Positions 20,015 to 28,329 are shown, counted from the stretch's first letter. The stretch is 64,000 nucleotides of DNA from Sphingobacterium populi (GCF_001586775.1 NZ_LQXS01000002.1:124001-188000); one strand, 5' to 3'. Translations and numbers: made by a program. Notes: generated by a model from the sequence alone, not told the origin.

Positions 20015-20686
20015 ATGAAGATTTTGATCGTAGAGGACGAGATTGACCTACAAGATGTTATGGCAGAGTTTCTGTCGGCCGAAGGATACGTCGTGGAGGT
20101 AGCAAATAATTTTATTGAAGGACTGGAAAAAATCTCATTATATACGTATTCCTGTATTCTGCTTGATATTACCTTGCCAGGAGGTAGTGGTATGCAACTT
20201 TTACAGAAATTAAGAGGGCAGGGAGATAATACGCCAGTGGTAATTATTTCAGCAAAAGGATCAATCGTGGACAAGGTTGAGGGATTAAATCTTGGGGCAG
20301 ATGATTACCTTGCCAAACCATTTCACTTGGCAGAATTATTGGCTCGGATCAAGTCGGCAGTAAGACGACATAATAATCATGTAGATAACCGAATCACGTA
20401 CAAAAATGTCGTACTGGCACCGGATGATCGTATGGTATTTGTAAATGACGCAGCGTTACCACTTAATAGGAAAGAATTCGACGTTTTATATTATTTTCTG
20501 ATCAGACCCGAAAAACTTGTTCAAAAAGTATTGCTTGCCGAATCCATTTGGGGCGACGCTATTGATCAGGCCGATAGTTTGAACTTCATTTATTCTCAAA
20601 TCAAGAATTTGCGCAAAAAATTGCGTGACCATGGCGCAGATGTCGATATACAAGCTGTATATGGCGTGGGATATAAATTAGTATAA
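20015..20686 (+). CDS. OmpR-family response regulator
   Basis: A 223-aa two-component regulator. The receiver domain (1-120) has the acidic pair in VEDE, the phospho-acceptor D51 (CILLDITLPGGSG), the S/T position in VVIISAKG and the conserved lysine in YLAKPF. The C-terminal winged helix (about 130-223) carries LNRKEFDVLYYFL and the terminal YGVGYKL. It is followed after 10 nt by its histidine kinase and then by two PepSY-like exported proteins. This arrangement is common in Bacteroidota, where the output is thought to be linked to envelope stress or metal. It is divergent from tamB across a 219-nt spacer. Confidence 0.95.
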   Translation: MKILIVEDEIDLQDVMAEFLSAEGYVVEVANNFIEGLEKISLYTYSCILLDITLPGGSGMQLLQKLRGQGDNTPVVIISAKGSIVDKVEGLNLGADDYLAKPFHLAELLARIKSAVRRHNNHVDNRITYKNVVLAPDDRMVFVNDAALPLNRKEFDVLYYFLIRPEKLVQKVLLAESIWGDAIDQADSLNFIYSQIKNLRKKLRDHGADVDIQAVYGVGYKLV

Positions 20687-20696
20687 TAGTTACGTT

Positions 20697-21980
20697 ATGG
20701 CCATTTCGATCAAGCAATTTACAATGCGGTATTTGATGATTGCAATTTTTGCGGTCATGACCATTTGGGCACTCCTTTTCTATGCGTACATACTCGATGA
20801 GGTGTATGATAATGTTGATGATGGATTGAGAAATCAAAAAATCAACATACTACGCGCGGTGTACGAAGACCCATCCTTATTGCAGCTCCGTGAGTACGCT
20901 GTGAATGAGTTTCGTATTACACCATTGCGTGATACCGTGTTTGATGAGCGCAATAGATTTTCGCACGAATTTTTTTATATGCCGTACGACGATGAAGAAG
21001 AGCCTTACCGTGTACTTACTACTATGTTTTATGGGCCAGATAAGCAAACCTATTTGTTAGAAATTCGCGCATCTACGGTAGAAAGAGATGATCTGATTAT
21101 AGATCTATCCACGGCCTTATTAGTGCTGTATATCGTAATGATTTCCAGTATCTATTTACTAAGAGAATATATTGTCAAAAGAGCTTTACGTCCGTTCAGA
21201 GATATTTTAGAGGCATTGAATGATTATCAAGTTGGTATTACAACTTCCTTTGCTCCTGTGGAGACGAATGTGTTGGAATTTCAGCATCTGCATCAACACA
21301 TAGCGTCAATGGTCGAAAGAAATGCCGCCGTTTTTGCAGATCAGAAACTGTTTATTGAAAATGCTTCCCACGAGCTGCAAACACCATTAGCGATCGCTAT
21401 TAACAAAATTGATTTGATCTTAGAAGAGAAAGATGTGCCAAAAGCGATCATGTCTAAGCTTGCCGACACGAAGGCATCTTTGAAGCGATTGATCGATCTC
21501 AATCGCTCATTATTATTTCTATCACGAATTGAAAACAGACAGTTTGTACAGAATGAGCTAATTCATGTTAATGAGTTGACGAACGAGTTGCTTAATAATT
21601 TTTTGGATGTAGCCGAGCATAAGGGGATTACAGTAAACGTGAAGTTGGAGGCAGATCTTTACGTTAAAGGTAATCGTGATTTATTGACAATGGCTTTTTC
21701 AAACCTAATTCGGAATGCAATACGTTATACAGATACGGGCGGCGAAATTCGTATAGTTGTTGATTCACAGAATTGGAAAATAGCTAATAGCACCACTTTA
21801 GGTGCATTGCCAGAAAGTTATATTTTTAATCGCTTTTACAAAGGATCTGACAGTATACAATCCAATGGATTGGGGCTTTCCCTCGTGAAGTCAATCCTTC
21901 AAATAACCCCTGGAGGATCTGTAGAATATCACTTTGAAAGAAATTTTCACATTTTTTCGATTAGTTTCTCAAATTCCTAA
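20697..21980 (+). CDS. Sensor histidine kinase
   Basis: A 427-aa inner-membrane kinase with TM1 at about residues 12-33, a periplasmic sensor loop of about 100 residues, and TM2 at about 136-156. The dimerisation/phosphoacceptor helix is FIENASHELQTPLAI (His225). The ATP-binding domain has the N box SNLIRNAIRYT (Asn340) and a late glycine box SNGLGLSLVK. No clear HAMP domain is visible. It is the partner of the OmpR-type regulator just upstream. Its 3' end lies in front of, and out of frame with, the next gene. Confidence 0.93.
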   Translation: MAISIKQFTMRYLMIAIFAVMTIWALLFYAYILDEVYDNVDDGLRNQKINILRAVYEDPSLLQLREYAVNEFRITPLRDTVFDERNRFSHEFFYMPYDDEEEPYRVLTTMFYGPDKQTYLLEIRASTVERDDLIIDLSTALLVLYIVMISSIYLLREYIVKRALRPFRDILEALNDYQVGITTSFAPVETNVLEFQHLHQHIASMVERNAAVFADQKLFIENASHELQTPLAIAINKIDLILEEKDVPKAIMSKLADTKASLKRLIDLNRSLLFLSRIENRQFVQNELIHVNELTNELLNNFLDVAEHKGITVNVKLEADLYVKGNRDLLTMAFSNLIRNAIRYTDTGGEIRIVVDSQNWKIANSTTLGALPESYIFNRFYKGSDSIQSNGLGLSLVKSILQITPGGSVEYHFERNFHIFSISFSNS

Positions 21981-22032
21981 ATCTTTCCCAAAAGCCACGT
22001 CATCTTTGTTCCTAATAAGATTTAGCAAGGGT

Positions 22033-22485
22033 ATGAGGATGCATCATATATCTTTTTTGAGCTGTTTGGTACTCCTGTCAAATGCAGGTGAATCGTACAG
22101 TCAAGATAAACGCATTTCGCTTTCTAGACTGCCTGATAAATCACGAGAATTTTTGCAGCGGCATTATGCGCGCATGAATGTGTTTTCGGTAACGGAAGAT
22201 GTACAATCATGGTTTGAAAGTACTGTTTATCGCGTGGTATTTAAAGGTGGAGAACGAATCAAATTTGATGAATCTGGAAATTGGAGCGAAATAGATGCTC
22301 GGAGAGAAGCTGTTCCGCTTTCAATCGTACCGACGAATATTATTACTTATTTGCAACGTAGCTTTCCGCGAATGGCGGTGACAAAAATAGAAAGAAACAA
22401 GCAGCGGTATATCGTAGCGATATCCAGCGGAATCGAATTAGAATTTAATAATAAAGGAGAATTTTTAAAGATCAATCAACAATAA
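22033..22485 (+). CDS. PepSY-like (DUF2874) exported protein
   Basis: A 150-aa secreted protein. Starting at ATG 22033 gives a signal peptide (MRMHHISFLSCLVLLSNAGESYS) followed by two repeats. Each repeat has the pattern of an aromatic/hydrophobic strand, IKFDESGNWSEID or LEFNNKGEFLKI, typical of the PepSY-like DUF2874 fold. An earlier in-frame ATG at 21934 lies inside the kinase gene and would bury the signal peptide. It belongs to the two-component operon and is a likely target or periplasmic modulator of the kinase; that role is inference. Confidence 0.78.
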   Translation: MRMHHISFLSCLVLLSNAGESYSQDKRISLSRLPDKSREFLQRHYARMNVFSVTEDVQSWFESTVYRVVFKGGERIKFDESGNWSEIDARREAVPLSIVPTNIITYLQRSFPRMAVTKIERNKQRYIVAISSGIELEFNNKGEFLKINQQ

Positions 22486-22501
22486 CTCTACACTACAACA
22501 A

Positions 22502-22945
22502 ATGAAAAATGTTATCTTAAACGCTTTGGTATTATTGACAATGGCCGTGGCAACCGTATCCTGCGATAAAGAAGAAGTAATTCAATCTGAAGATCTTCCT
22601 GTTGCATCAAACACTTTTTTAAGTACACATTTTGCGAATATTAAGGTATCGCATGTGAAGAAAGAGAAAGAAGGTTTGGCAGGTCGGGAGTACACGGTTT
22701 ACCTGACCGATGGAACCGAAATCGTTTTTGATAAAAATGGCAACTGGACGGAAGTGGACGGAAATAACAATACTGCTATACCTTACACCTTCATTCCTGA
22801 GCCAATCGTTACGTATGTTAATGGAAATTACGAAGGACAACAGATCACAAGTATCGAGAAAGATGGAAAAGAATTCGATGTCGAATTGACGAATGGATTC
22901 GATCTGGTTTTCGATGCAAACGGTGTTTTCAAACGTATGGATTAA
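22502..22945 (+). CDS. PepSY-like (DUF2874) lipoprotein
   Basis: A 147-aa lipoprotein with signal MKNVILNALVLLTMAVATVSC. It has two DUF2874-type repeats ending IVFDKNGNWTEVDG and LVFDANGVFKRMD. It is clearly a paralogue of the preceding gene: the repeat layout and the PYTFIPEPIVTYVNGNY / PLSIVPTNIITYLQRSF linkers match. It is the last gene of the kinase operon and is followed by two terminators. In this family duplicated PepSY-like proteins often accompany OmpR/HK pairs. Confidence 0.8.
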   Translation: MKNVILNALVLLTMAVATVSCDKEEVIQSEDLPVASNTFLSTHFANIKVSHVKKEKEGLAGREYTVYLTDGTEIVFDKNGNWTEVDGNNNTAIPYTFIPEPIVTYVNGNYEGQQITSIEKDGKEFDVELTNGFDLVFDANGVFKRMD

Positions 22946-22946
22946 G

Positions 22947-22991
22947 TAATCCACAAAGCTCTATCTGGGAAATAGAGCGGGATTATTTTTT
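22947..22991 (+). terminator. Terminator of the two-component operon
   Basis: A two-part stem: TAATCC with GGATTA outside and GCTCTAT with ATAGAGC inside, then a T run. It starts right after the stop codon of the PepSY-like lipoprotein gene. Confidence 0.85.
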
Positions 22992-23001
22992 ATTAACTAG
23001 T

Positions 23002-23031
23002 AAAAAAACAGATCGTAGATCTGTTTTTTTT
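23002..23031. terminator. Second palindromic terminator
   Basis: AAAAAAACAGATC and GATCTGTTTTTTT pair around GTA. A-rich on one side and T-rich on the other, it can work in both directions. Confidence 0.7.
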
Positions 23032-23575
23032 GTTTTACCCTAGTAAAGAGGCTGGTATTTTTTGATCAATAATTTACGAATCAAACTTCGTATTTGCTAT
23101 AACCATAAGTTAAGGAACGGAAATTTTATACTCTATTAGAATTCATTTATCATTGGAAGAAGTTCTATTCGACCTTAGATCATGATAACCCTAAATCCGA
23201 ATTTATAAAAGTAATAAATGCTATGGCAGGCATTCGCCAGCGTGCTCTCTGAATCATGAAAGCTGGCGAGGTATTAAAGGCGACTGATTTGATAAGATTT
23301 ACTACGATGCATAGGATGTCCTGAGATAGGCACGATGAAAACTATTACTTTAAATCAAAAAAATATTCAATACTGCGCCAAAAGAGTATATATTGCTTCA
23401 TCATGTATCACGAAGCTAGGCACGCATCTATATTTTTTGACAAAAGTGAAGCTGAATATAGCTTTGTGCTTTGATAAATATAGTGGATAATCTGCCGATT
23501 ACGAGGCAGAAGTACTATAAAAAACTCGAGATGTAAGTAGCATGTGTGATCTTTTTTATAAAAAAGCTTATAAAA
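23032..23575. other. Gene-poor stretch, possible degenerate coding remnant
   Basis: About 540 nt without a convincing gene. On the plus strand around 23110-23250 an open stretch of roughly 47 codons reads like protein (it includes HWKKFYSTLDHDNPKSEF and ends MAGIRQRAL) but has no start codon and a stop just upstream. It could be the tail of a decayed gene. The rest is AT-rich without clear features. Confidence 0.3.
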
Positions 23576-24502
23576 ATGGAAGTTATGGGACAGAATGCCT
23601 TAATTAAATCTGCTTTTACCTTTATTAGTTTTCTAGTTCTTGTCTCTTTCAGCCAAGCACAAGAAAAGTATTTTGTACTGAACGAAGAGCATTCATCGTA
23701 TACGATCAAGAGTTATACGCTCGACACTGAAGAACTATATGCTGTAAATTCGCAAGTCGAAATATTTAATATTTTTCCAAAATTTAAGACTGACACGAGG
23801 AATGGCAGAGAAATCATCTTGTTTAGTGTATTGCCTGATGTCGAATCCTTGGATTTATGGGAAAAAATTGATTTATCTGATCTTGCCGACGATACGCTTA
23901 GCTTTCAGGACTTGTTGAAATTAAAGCAGCTTTCATTATATGAATTATATTCTGGCACGTATAACGAGAACAATAAATTTTTGAATGAATACAAATTTGT
24001 TGTAAAAAGACATGGAGAATATTACAAGGCTTACAACACTTTGCTTCAGTTTTTTGCATTACGTGATCAGCCTGATATGTTCAATTCAGTTTGGGGTACA
24101 ATAAATAAGGAACAAACTCCGGTCACTATCAATTCAATGGCGGAATATTATAGAGGGATTAAAAGTGATTTTCCATTAGAAAGTTATTCCGACGGTTATT
24201 CTTCTTTTGATCGGTTAAGAGATCGAAGGGAGTTTCTTTCAAGAAAATTCATTATTGGAAACTCAGAGGCTTATCAATTTTGGTCTTTGACAGATTGGCA
24301 TATGCCATCTCACTTATATGAGGTAGATCGAGGTATTGATAGGTTTGTCTATATTCCAGAGAAAGGTATTGTAGGTGGATCATTTGACTTCTATTTTTAT
24401 TATCATAGGAATATTATAAAACTAGATATGGTAAAATTTAGGAATAATATTTTTGATGAAAAGGTAATGATGGCTAATAGCATGCTAGGTAGATCAGACT
24501 AA
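23576..24502 (+). CDS. Exported protein of unknown function
   Basis: A 308-aa protein. The ATG at 23576 gives a Sec signal peptide (MEVMGQNALIKSAFTFISFLVLVSFSQA, cleavage before QEKYF). The mature part is rich in Tyr, Phe, Asp and Glu with no domain I recognise; it looks globular and probably periplasmic or outer-membrane associated. It stands alone between a gene-poor stretch and a terminator, just outside the prophage's first recognisable gene. It may therefore be host DNA or an accessory gene brought in near the insertion point. Confidence 0.65.
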   Translation: MEVMGQNALIKSAFTFISFLVLVSFSQAQEKYFVLNEEHSSYTIKSYTLDTEELYAVNSQVEIFNIFPKFKTDTRNGREIILFSVLPDVESLDLWEKIDLSDLADDTLSFQDLLKLKQLSLYELYSGTYNENNKFLNEYKFVVKRHGEYYKAYNTLLQFFALRDQPDMFNSVWGTINKEQTPVTINSMAEYYRGIKSDFPLESYSDGYSSFDRLRDRREFLSRKFIIGNSEAYQFWSLTDWHMPSHLYEVDRGIDRFVYIPEKGIVGGSFDFYFYYHRNIIKLDMVKFRNNIFDEKVMMANSMLGRSD

Positions 24503-24582
24503 GTTTAGACAATCTTAGAAAAACCTATACCGTGGAGTAGTTCTTATACGGAATGTTGCTTCTCATTTGGTCATCGCATAAA

Positions 24583-24614
24583 AAAAGCCCTTAATCGATT
24601 GAAAAAGGGCTTTT
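24583..24614 (+). terminator. Rho-independent terminator
   Basis: AAAAGCCCTT and AAGGGCTTTT pair around TAATCGATTGAA-type loop sequence, followed by T residues. It lies 80 nt past the exported protein and is probably the last host element before the prophage. Confidence 0.8.
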
Positions 24615-24739
24615 AAATGTATTTTAGAGTAGTACGCCAAAAGGATAACCCCAGAGTATTATATTTCAGTTGTTTATATTAAAATTGCGATGTATGTGCG
24701 AAAATTTCAAAAAATTTTGAGAATAATTAATACTCAGAT

Positions 24740-25126
24740 TTAAAAGGGAAGATCATCGTCAACCTTTTTGATTTTAAAATTGGGATCACCTACCGCTTCA
24801 CTTGACCCCTCTAGTTTGCCAATAATAGAATCGAGTGTCTCATCTACTTTGTAATAAAGATTGTTGATTGCCTCATACAAATGATCTAGAATATTAAACA
24901 ATTGCTCATCTCCGTCAGTGTCCTGATTAACAATTCTGTAACCTTGATCGTTATAAATCGTTAATATGTAAACATACTCCCATTGATTTTTTTCATAAGA
25001 TGAAATAGTGAGATAAGACTTTCCATCAAGACTAATCAAAAAACCGTTATCGACTTTCTTCCAATTTGCTTTTTTAGCTTTGGTTCGTTCAAGCAACTGT
25101 TCAAGTATTTTATATATTTTCTCCAT
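24740..25126 (-). CDS. Prophage lysogeny-operon protein with an SSB-like C-terminal tail
   Basis: A 128-aa acidic protein of unknown family. The N-terminal 80 residues look like a small alpha/beta domain; a helical stretch and a linker follow (LEGSSEAVGDPNFKIKK). The last residues are VDDDLPF. This matches the acidic DDDxPF tail by which bacterial single-stranded DNA-binding proteins recruit repair proteins, and the prophage's own SSB-like protein ends DDDDLPF. No OB-fold is visible here, so it is not an SSB. It overlaps the upstream membrane-protein gene by 17 nt and is the last gene of the leftward repressor operon. Confidence 0.7.
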   Translation of the reverse strand: MEKIYKILEQLLERTKAKKANWKKVDNGFLISLDGKSYLTISSYEKNQWEYVYILTIYNDQGYRIVNQDTDGDEQLFNILDHLYEAINNLYYKVDETLDSIIGKLEGSSEAVGDPNFKIKKVDDDLPF

Positions 25127-25721
25127 TGTATGTGTTGGCTTTTAAACTAATGATTTGCTTATGTATTAATGTTGACAAGTCACGTAGATTTGAGGTAATA
25201 TCCTGCTTTGTAATCTTCGCAGTCGGGAATTGTATTTTACGTTCAACTAGGCTGATATGATGGTTGATAGATCTTCGATAAACTGCAACCGTGTCCAAAT
25301 CAATTTCAAGGTTTAATTTCGAAATTAAAGTTTCTAGTATGTCAAGTAATTTTGTAATATCCCTTAACCCTCTTAAACTATCTTCCCATCGATCACCTCT
25401 TATATCACTTTCTGTACTATCCAATACATGAAATTTCATTGTTAAATCCTGAAATACAAGCGTATTAAAATAGTTCTGTAATTCCTTTTGGGTTTCTTTT
25501 CTATTTGCAGTTTCATTTTCTCGCACAGTCATCAGTTGATTTATAGTAACTAAAAACCCTGCTACTGAGATTACATTTATAGAGATTGAGATAATCGTAT
25601 GCAAACGAGCATTTTCTAAGAAATGTTGAACATAAAAATATGTCACTAACGCTATAATAGAATATATTACTATAGCGCTAAAGCTCAAAAATCTATTCCA
25701 TTTTATCATGTTTATAAACAA
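25110..25721 (-). CDS. Two-TM membrane protein of the lysogeny operon
   Basis: A 203-aa protein with two N-terminal transmembrane helices (about residues 11-32 and 41-63) and a cytoplasmic helical domain of about 140 residues. Helices such as NETANRKETQKELQNYF and KLLDILETLISKLNLEIDLD suggest coiled-coil or four-helix packing. No family is recognised. It is expressed with the repressor and overlaps the gene for the DDLPF-tailed protein. Membrane proteins at this place in prophages often exclude superinfecting phage, which is inference here. Confidence 0.7.
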   Translation of the reverse strand: MFINMIKWNRFLSFSAIVIYSIIALVTYFYVQHFLENARLHTIISISINVISVAGFLVTINQLMTVRENETANRKETQKELQNYFNTLVFQDLTMKFHVLDSTESDIRGDRWEDSLRGLRDITKLLDILETLISKLNLEIDLDTVAVYRRSINHHISLVERKIQFPTAKITKQDITSNLRDLSTLIHKQIISLKANTYNGENI

Positions 25722-25774
25722 TTAAAATGGCCATATAAGATATGTAAGTTCGATTCATTCTTGTAATAAAGACG

Positions 25775-25987
25775 TTAGCATAATAAATCACCTCCCTGTT
25801 CCAAATAAGTTTGAAGGTCGAACTGTTGTACTATCGATAATAAAAAGTATTCGCGACCATGGCTGTTATTTCTGAAATTTCTAAAATCGCACAATGCCAC
25901 ATCATTCTGTATTGAAACAATTTTTCCAAACGCTTCCTTATTAATGAGAACATAGTTCCCAATCTCTAAATCTTTAATCATCACCAT
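25775..25987 (-). CDS. Small protein encoded directly after the repressor
   Basis: A 70-aa protein (MVMIKDLEIGNYVLI at the start), which looks like a small beta-barrel or SH3-like fold: IGNYVLINKEAFGKIVSIQND. The pattern resembles short Bacteroidota phage proteins that begin with a LxxGNYV strand, but I know no function. Its start codon overlaps the repressor's stop by one base, so the two are translationally coupled in the lysogeny operon. Confidence 0.6.
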   Translation of the reverse strand: MVMIKDLEIGNYVLINKEAFGKIVSIQNDVALCDFRNFRNNSHGREYFLLSIVQQFDLQTYLEQGGDLLC

Positions 25988-26370
25988 TATATTAAATGCA
26001 GTCCTCGTTGCTCAGCCTCTGATTGTATTTTAATCAGTAATGAAGAAAGTTGCTTCGATATAGTTTCTACATCTCCTGATATAGATATCTGTACCGATAC
26101 ATCTTTCAGTTTATTATGGTAGTTGACAGAATTTTCTTTCACTATTTGTGGAATATTTTTTCCATGAGGTGAGTTCTCAATGTACAAGGAAACAAAATCA
26201 AAGTTTAAAAACTCTGAAGCTCTTACTAATTGATTTATTGATATGTCTGAACGCTCGAAAAATCGCTCTAGATTTCGAGGAGTCATTCCTATTGCAGAAG
26301 CAAAAGCCTTTTGCGTAACGCCACGTTCTTCTACTTTTTCCTTAATTTTTTCGCCTATTACGAATTTCAT
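25987..26370 (-). CDS. Prophage repressor, XRE-type HTH
   Basis: A 127-aa protein with an N-terminal lambda-repressor-like helix-turn-helix (about residues 5-60: EKVEERGVTQKAFASAIGMTPRNLERFFERSDISINQLVRASEFL). Its C-terminal 60 residues probably form a dimerisation helix. There is no LexA/CI-type autoprotease. It is divergent from a Cro-like gene across 160 nt that contain three AATATT(TT)CAC repeats. The arrangement is the classic lysogeny switch, with the repressor transcribed leftward and early genes rightward. Confidence 0.85.
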   Translation of the reverse strand: MKFVIGEKIKEKVEERGVTQKAFASAIGMTPRNLERFFERSDISINQLVRASEFLNFDFVSLYIENSPHGKNIPQIVKENSVNYHNKLKDVSVQISISGDVETISKQLSSLLIKIQSEAEQRGLHLI

Positions 26371-26421
26371 GTCGTAAAAATCTGAATTTTTTTTCCTTGA
26401 TAATCAGAATGTTGTAGACAT

Positions 26422-26493
26422 AATATTCACTTTTATTTGACAATATTTTCACTTTAAGAATATATGTTCTATAATTGTGGAACAAATATTCAC
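26422..26493. promoter_or_regulatory. Candidate repressor operators in the lysogeny switch
   Basis: Three related direct copies lie in the divergent spacer: AATATTCAC at 26422-26430, AATATTTTCAC at 26442-26452 and AATATTCAC at 26485-26493. A TTTG at 26436-26439 could be the -33 element of the rightward promoter. Repeated sites between repressor and Cro genes are the expected layout of operators. Confidence 0.55.
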
Positions 26494-26530
26494 ATTACAT
26501 TACATTATTGAAATCCCATATAAATACTAA

Positions 26531-26749
26531 ATGGAGAATAAGGATCTAAACACACTTCGGAAAAACTTACCAAAAGGCGCTATTACAATTATATCGTCCG
26601 AAACTGGTTTGAGCGTATCAATGGTTTCTTACGTGCTTTCGGGAAAAAGAATGAATGATAGTGTTATCGACATCGCTATTAGATTAATTGAAGAAAGCAA
26701 AGTGCAAAAACACAAAAGGCTTAAGCGTCTAAAAAATGCTGTGAAATGA
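26531..26749 (+). CDS. Cro-like small HTH protein
   Basis: A 72-aa basic protein. The sequence ITIISSETGLSVSMVSYVLSGKRMNDSVIDIAIRLI is a helix-turn-helix in which TGLSVSMVSYVLSGKR is the recognition region; a Lys/Arg-rich tail follows (KHKRLKRLKNAVK). It is the first gene of the rightward early operon, facing the repressor, and its stop overlaps the next start by 4 nt (ATGA). By position and size it is the Cro/early switch protein. Confidence 0.75.
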   Translation: MENKDLNTLRKNLPKGAITIISSETGLSVSMVSYVLSGKRMNDSVIDIAIRLIEESKVQKHKRLKRLKNAVK

Positions 26750-27330
26750 TCAATTTAACCAATATACAGCAAGCTATTCCACCGGGATTGGAGGATAAGG
26801 GTGTAGAGTTCTACGTACATAATAACGACATCAAATGTCTGCATGATGGTAAGGTTTACAATTGGGGTGAATTCCCTACTTGGATTCTTGAGCGCGTATT
26901 GCAGGATATGCAAGAACATCCAGAAGTTATCAAAGCATTATTGGAATGGGATCTTACTCAAGAAGAGGAAATGCTTCGCCAATACATTATTTGCCGCTTT
27001 GGTGGTTTTGATAACGATCCAGATATCGACTCTGATGGTGTGATCGATTACACCGAATACTTCGATTGTGGCCGTCGCGGCAATTGTGCACAAGAAGGAA
27101 AGTTGTGTGCTACTATCAAAGTTGAGAACGGACACCTTACAAAGCAGGAACTACTTGTATTGAAACTCGTTGCTGAAGGATTGCCAAATAAGCTTATCGC
27201 AGATCGCCTTTTCATATCTGAGGAAACCGTTTCCAGTCATAATCAAAATATACAGCAGAAGCTAGGTGTCAATAGCAAAGCTATGATGACCGCATTTGCT
27301 ATCCGGAAAAACATCTACGAACCCAAATAA
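26746..27330 (+). CDS. LuxR-type HTH regulator with a cysteine cluster
   Basis: A 194-aa protein. The C-terminal 60 residues form a LuxR/GerE-type HTH (LTKQELLVLKLVAEGLPNKLIADRLFISEETVSSHNQNI). The N-terminal part is not a receiver domain. It contains four cysteines, C83, C108, C114 and C121 (YFDCGRRGNCAQEGKLC), spaced like a small metal- or Fe-S-binding knot. The gene overlaps the Cro-like gene by 4 nt. Proteins of this type are common in the early region of Bacteroidota prophages; the ligand and targets are unknown. Confidence 0.75.
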   Translation: MINLTNIQQAIPPGLEDKGVEFYVHNNDIKCLHDGKVYNWGEFPTWILERVLQDMQEHPEVIKALLEWDLTQEEEMLRQYIICRFGGFDNDPDIDSDGVIDYTEYFDCGRRGNCAQEGKLCATIKVENGHLTKQELLVLKLVAEGLPNKLIADRLFISEETVSSHNQNIQQKLGVNSKAMMTAFAIRKNIYEPK

Positions 27331-27340
27331 CCCTAATACC

Positions 27341-27775
27341 ATGCTACAAATAAATGTTAATGAGCAAAGCCGCAAGGCGGTTATTCTCTACCCAAAAGAA
27401 ATGCGCATCCCTTCCAAAGAGATCAATGTATCTAGTTGGGTAGATGTTGAACGGAAGTGGCAAAGCGAAGTGCACAGCTTTATATACAATTCACTTCGCT
27501 CTTGGACTATCCAACGAAACAAAGCCTACAAAGCGACTAAGGAACTAAACGGGCAGCGTGCGGCAGCTGTAGATAAAATTTTGCTGATGCTGATTAACAG
27601 TCAATCTGCGAAGCTTCACGTTCTGTGCAAAAGAGTGGTCGATAATCTGGAATTTTTTCTTCTCCTGATTCCAAAAAATGGAAGCTCACAATTTGAGTAT
27701 GCACATAAGATCATTGGCCCAATGCTGATGTGGTGCAAGGAATATAAAGACGCTATCAATAAAACTCATAATTAA
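27341..27775 (+). CDS. Early prophage protein of unknown function
   Basis: A 144-aa protein from ATG 27341, placed 10 nt after the LuxR-type gene. It is basic and helical (QRNKAYKATKELNGQRAAAVDKILLMLINSQS), without recognised motifs. An in-frame ATG at 27296 lies inside the upstream gene and is less likely. The tight spacing within the early operon supports it as a real gene, perhaps in replication or recombination. Confidence 0.6.
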   Translation: MLQINVNEQSRKAVILYPKEMRIPSKEINVSSWVDVERKWQSEVHSFIYNSLRSWTIQRNKAYKATKELNGQRAAAVDKILLMLINSQSAKLHVLCKRVVDNLEFFLLLIPKNGSSQFEYAHKIIGPMLMWCKEYKDAINKTHN

Positions 27776-27786
27776 ACTATACAATC

Positions 27787-28323
27787 ATGTCAACAACAAG
27801 AATTTCAAAAAACTTGGCAAGTCAAATTGCCAAAAAACTTCTAGCGAAGAAATTAAAATCAATTCAGACCATTCAGACGGAATTATCAACCTTAGCAACC
27901 GAAAAAGCTTTAAAGTGCTACAAACCTGAATTACTTAAAGCTTTTGAGACATACGTAGATTACTTCGGCAGCACAAAGCAATGTTTCTTTATCTATGAAA
28001 ATACTGGACAGAACATTCGCTCAACAACCGATTTGGTAAGTCTTAATAATCGCGTTCCCACTACGCCTAAAGGATACAATCTTTATCTAGATCTGAATCT
28101 AAAAGACTTTCATGAGATAAAGGATCTACAGAATAAATTGGATGAAGCAAGAAAAGATTACAAAAAAGCGATGGCCATTGTAGAAAATACTATCCTTAAT
28201 CTACGTACCCCAGTGCAATTGAAAAAACACTTCCCGGAGGCATATGATGCTCTACCCCAAAAAACCATCGGTACAATGCTACCAATGGTAAATCTAGATC
28301 AAGTCCGCTCACTCATTAAATAA
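27787..28323 (+). CDS. Early prophage protein, possibly Nmad5-like
   Basis: A 178-aa protein. The N-terminal pattern TRISKNLASQIAKKLLAKKL, the central Pro/Tyr segment and the C-terminal helix with NLRTPVQLKKHFPEAYDALP loosely resemble phage proteins grouped as nucleotide-modification-associated domain 5. The likeness is weak and from memory of the pattern only. It lies between two small early genes and directly before the SSB-like gene, consistent with a DNA-metabolism role. Confidence 0.5.
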   Translation: MSTTRISKNLASQIAKKLLAKKLKSIQTIQTELSTLATEKALKCYKPELLKAFETYVDYFGSTKQCFFIYENTGQNIRSTTDLVSLNNRVPTTPKGYNLYLDLNLKDFHEIKDLQNKLDEARKDYKKAMAIVENTILNLRTPVQLKKHFPEAYDALPQKTIGTMLPMVNLDQVRSLIK

Positions 28324-28329
28324 AATATC

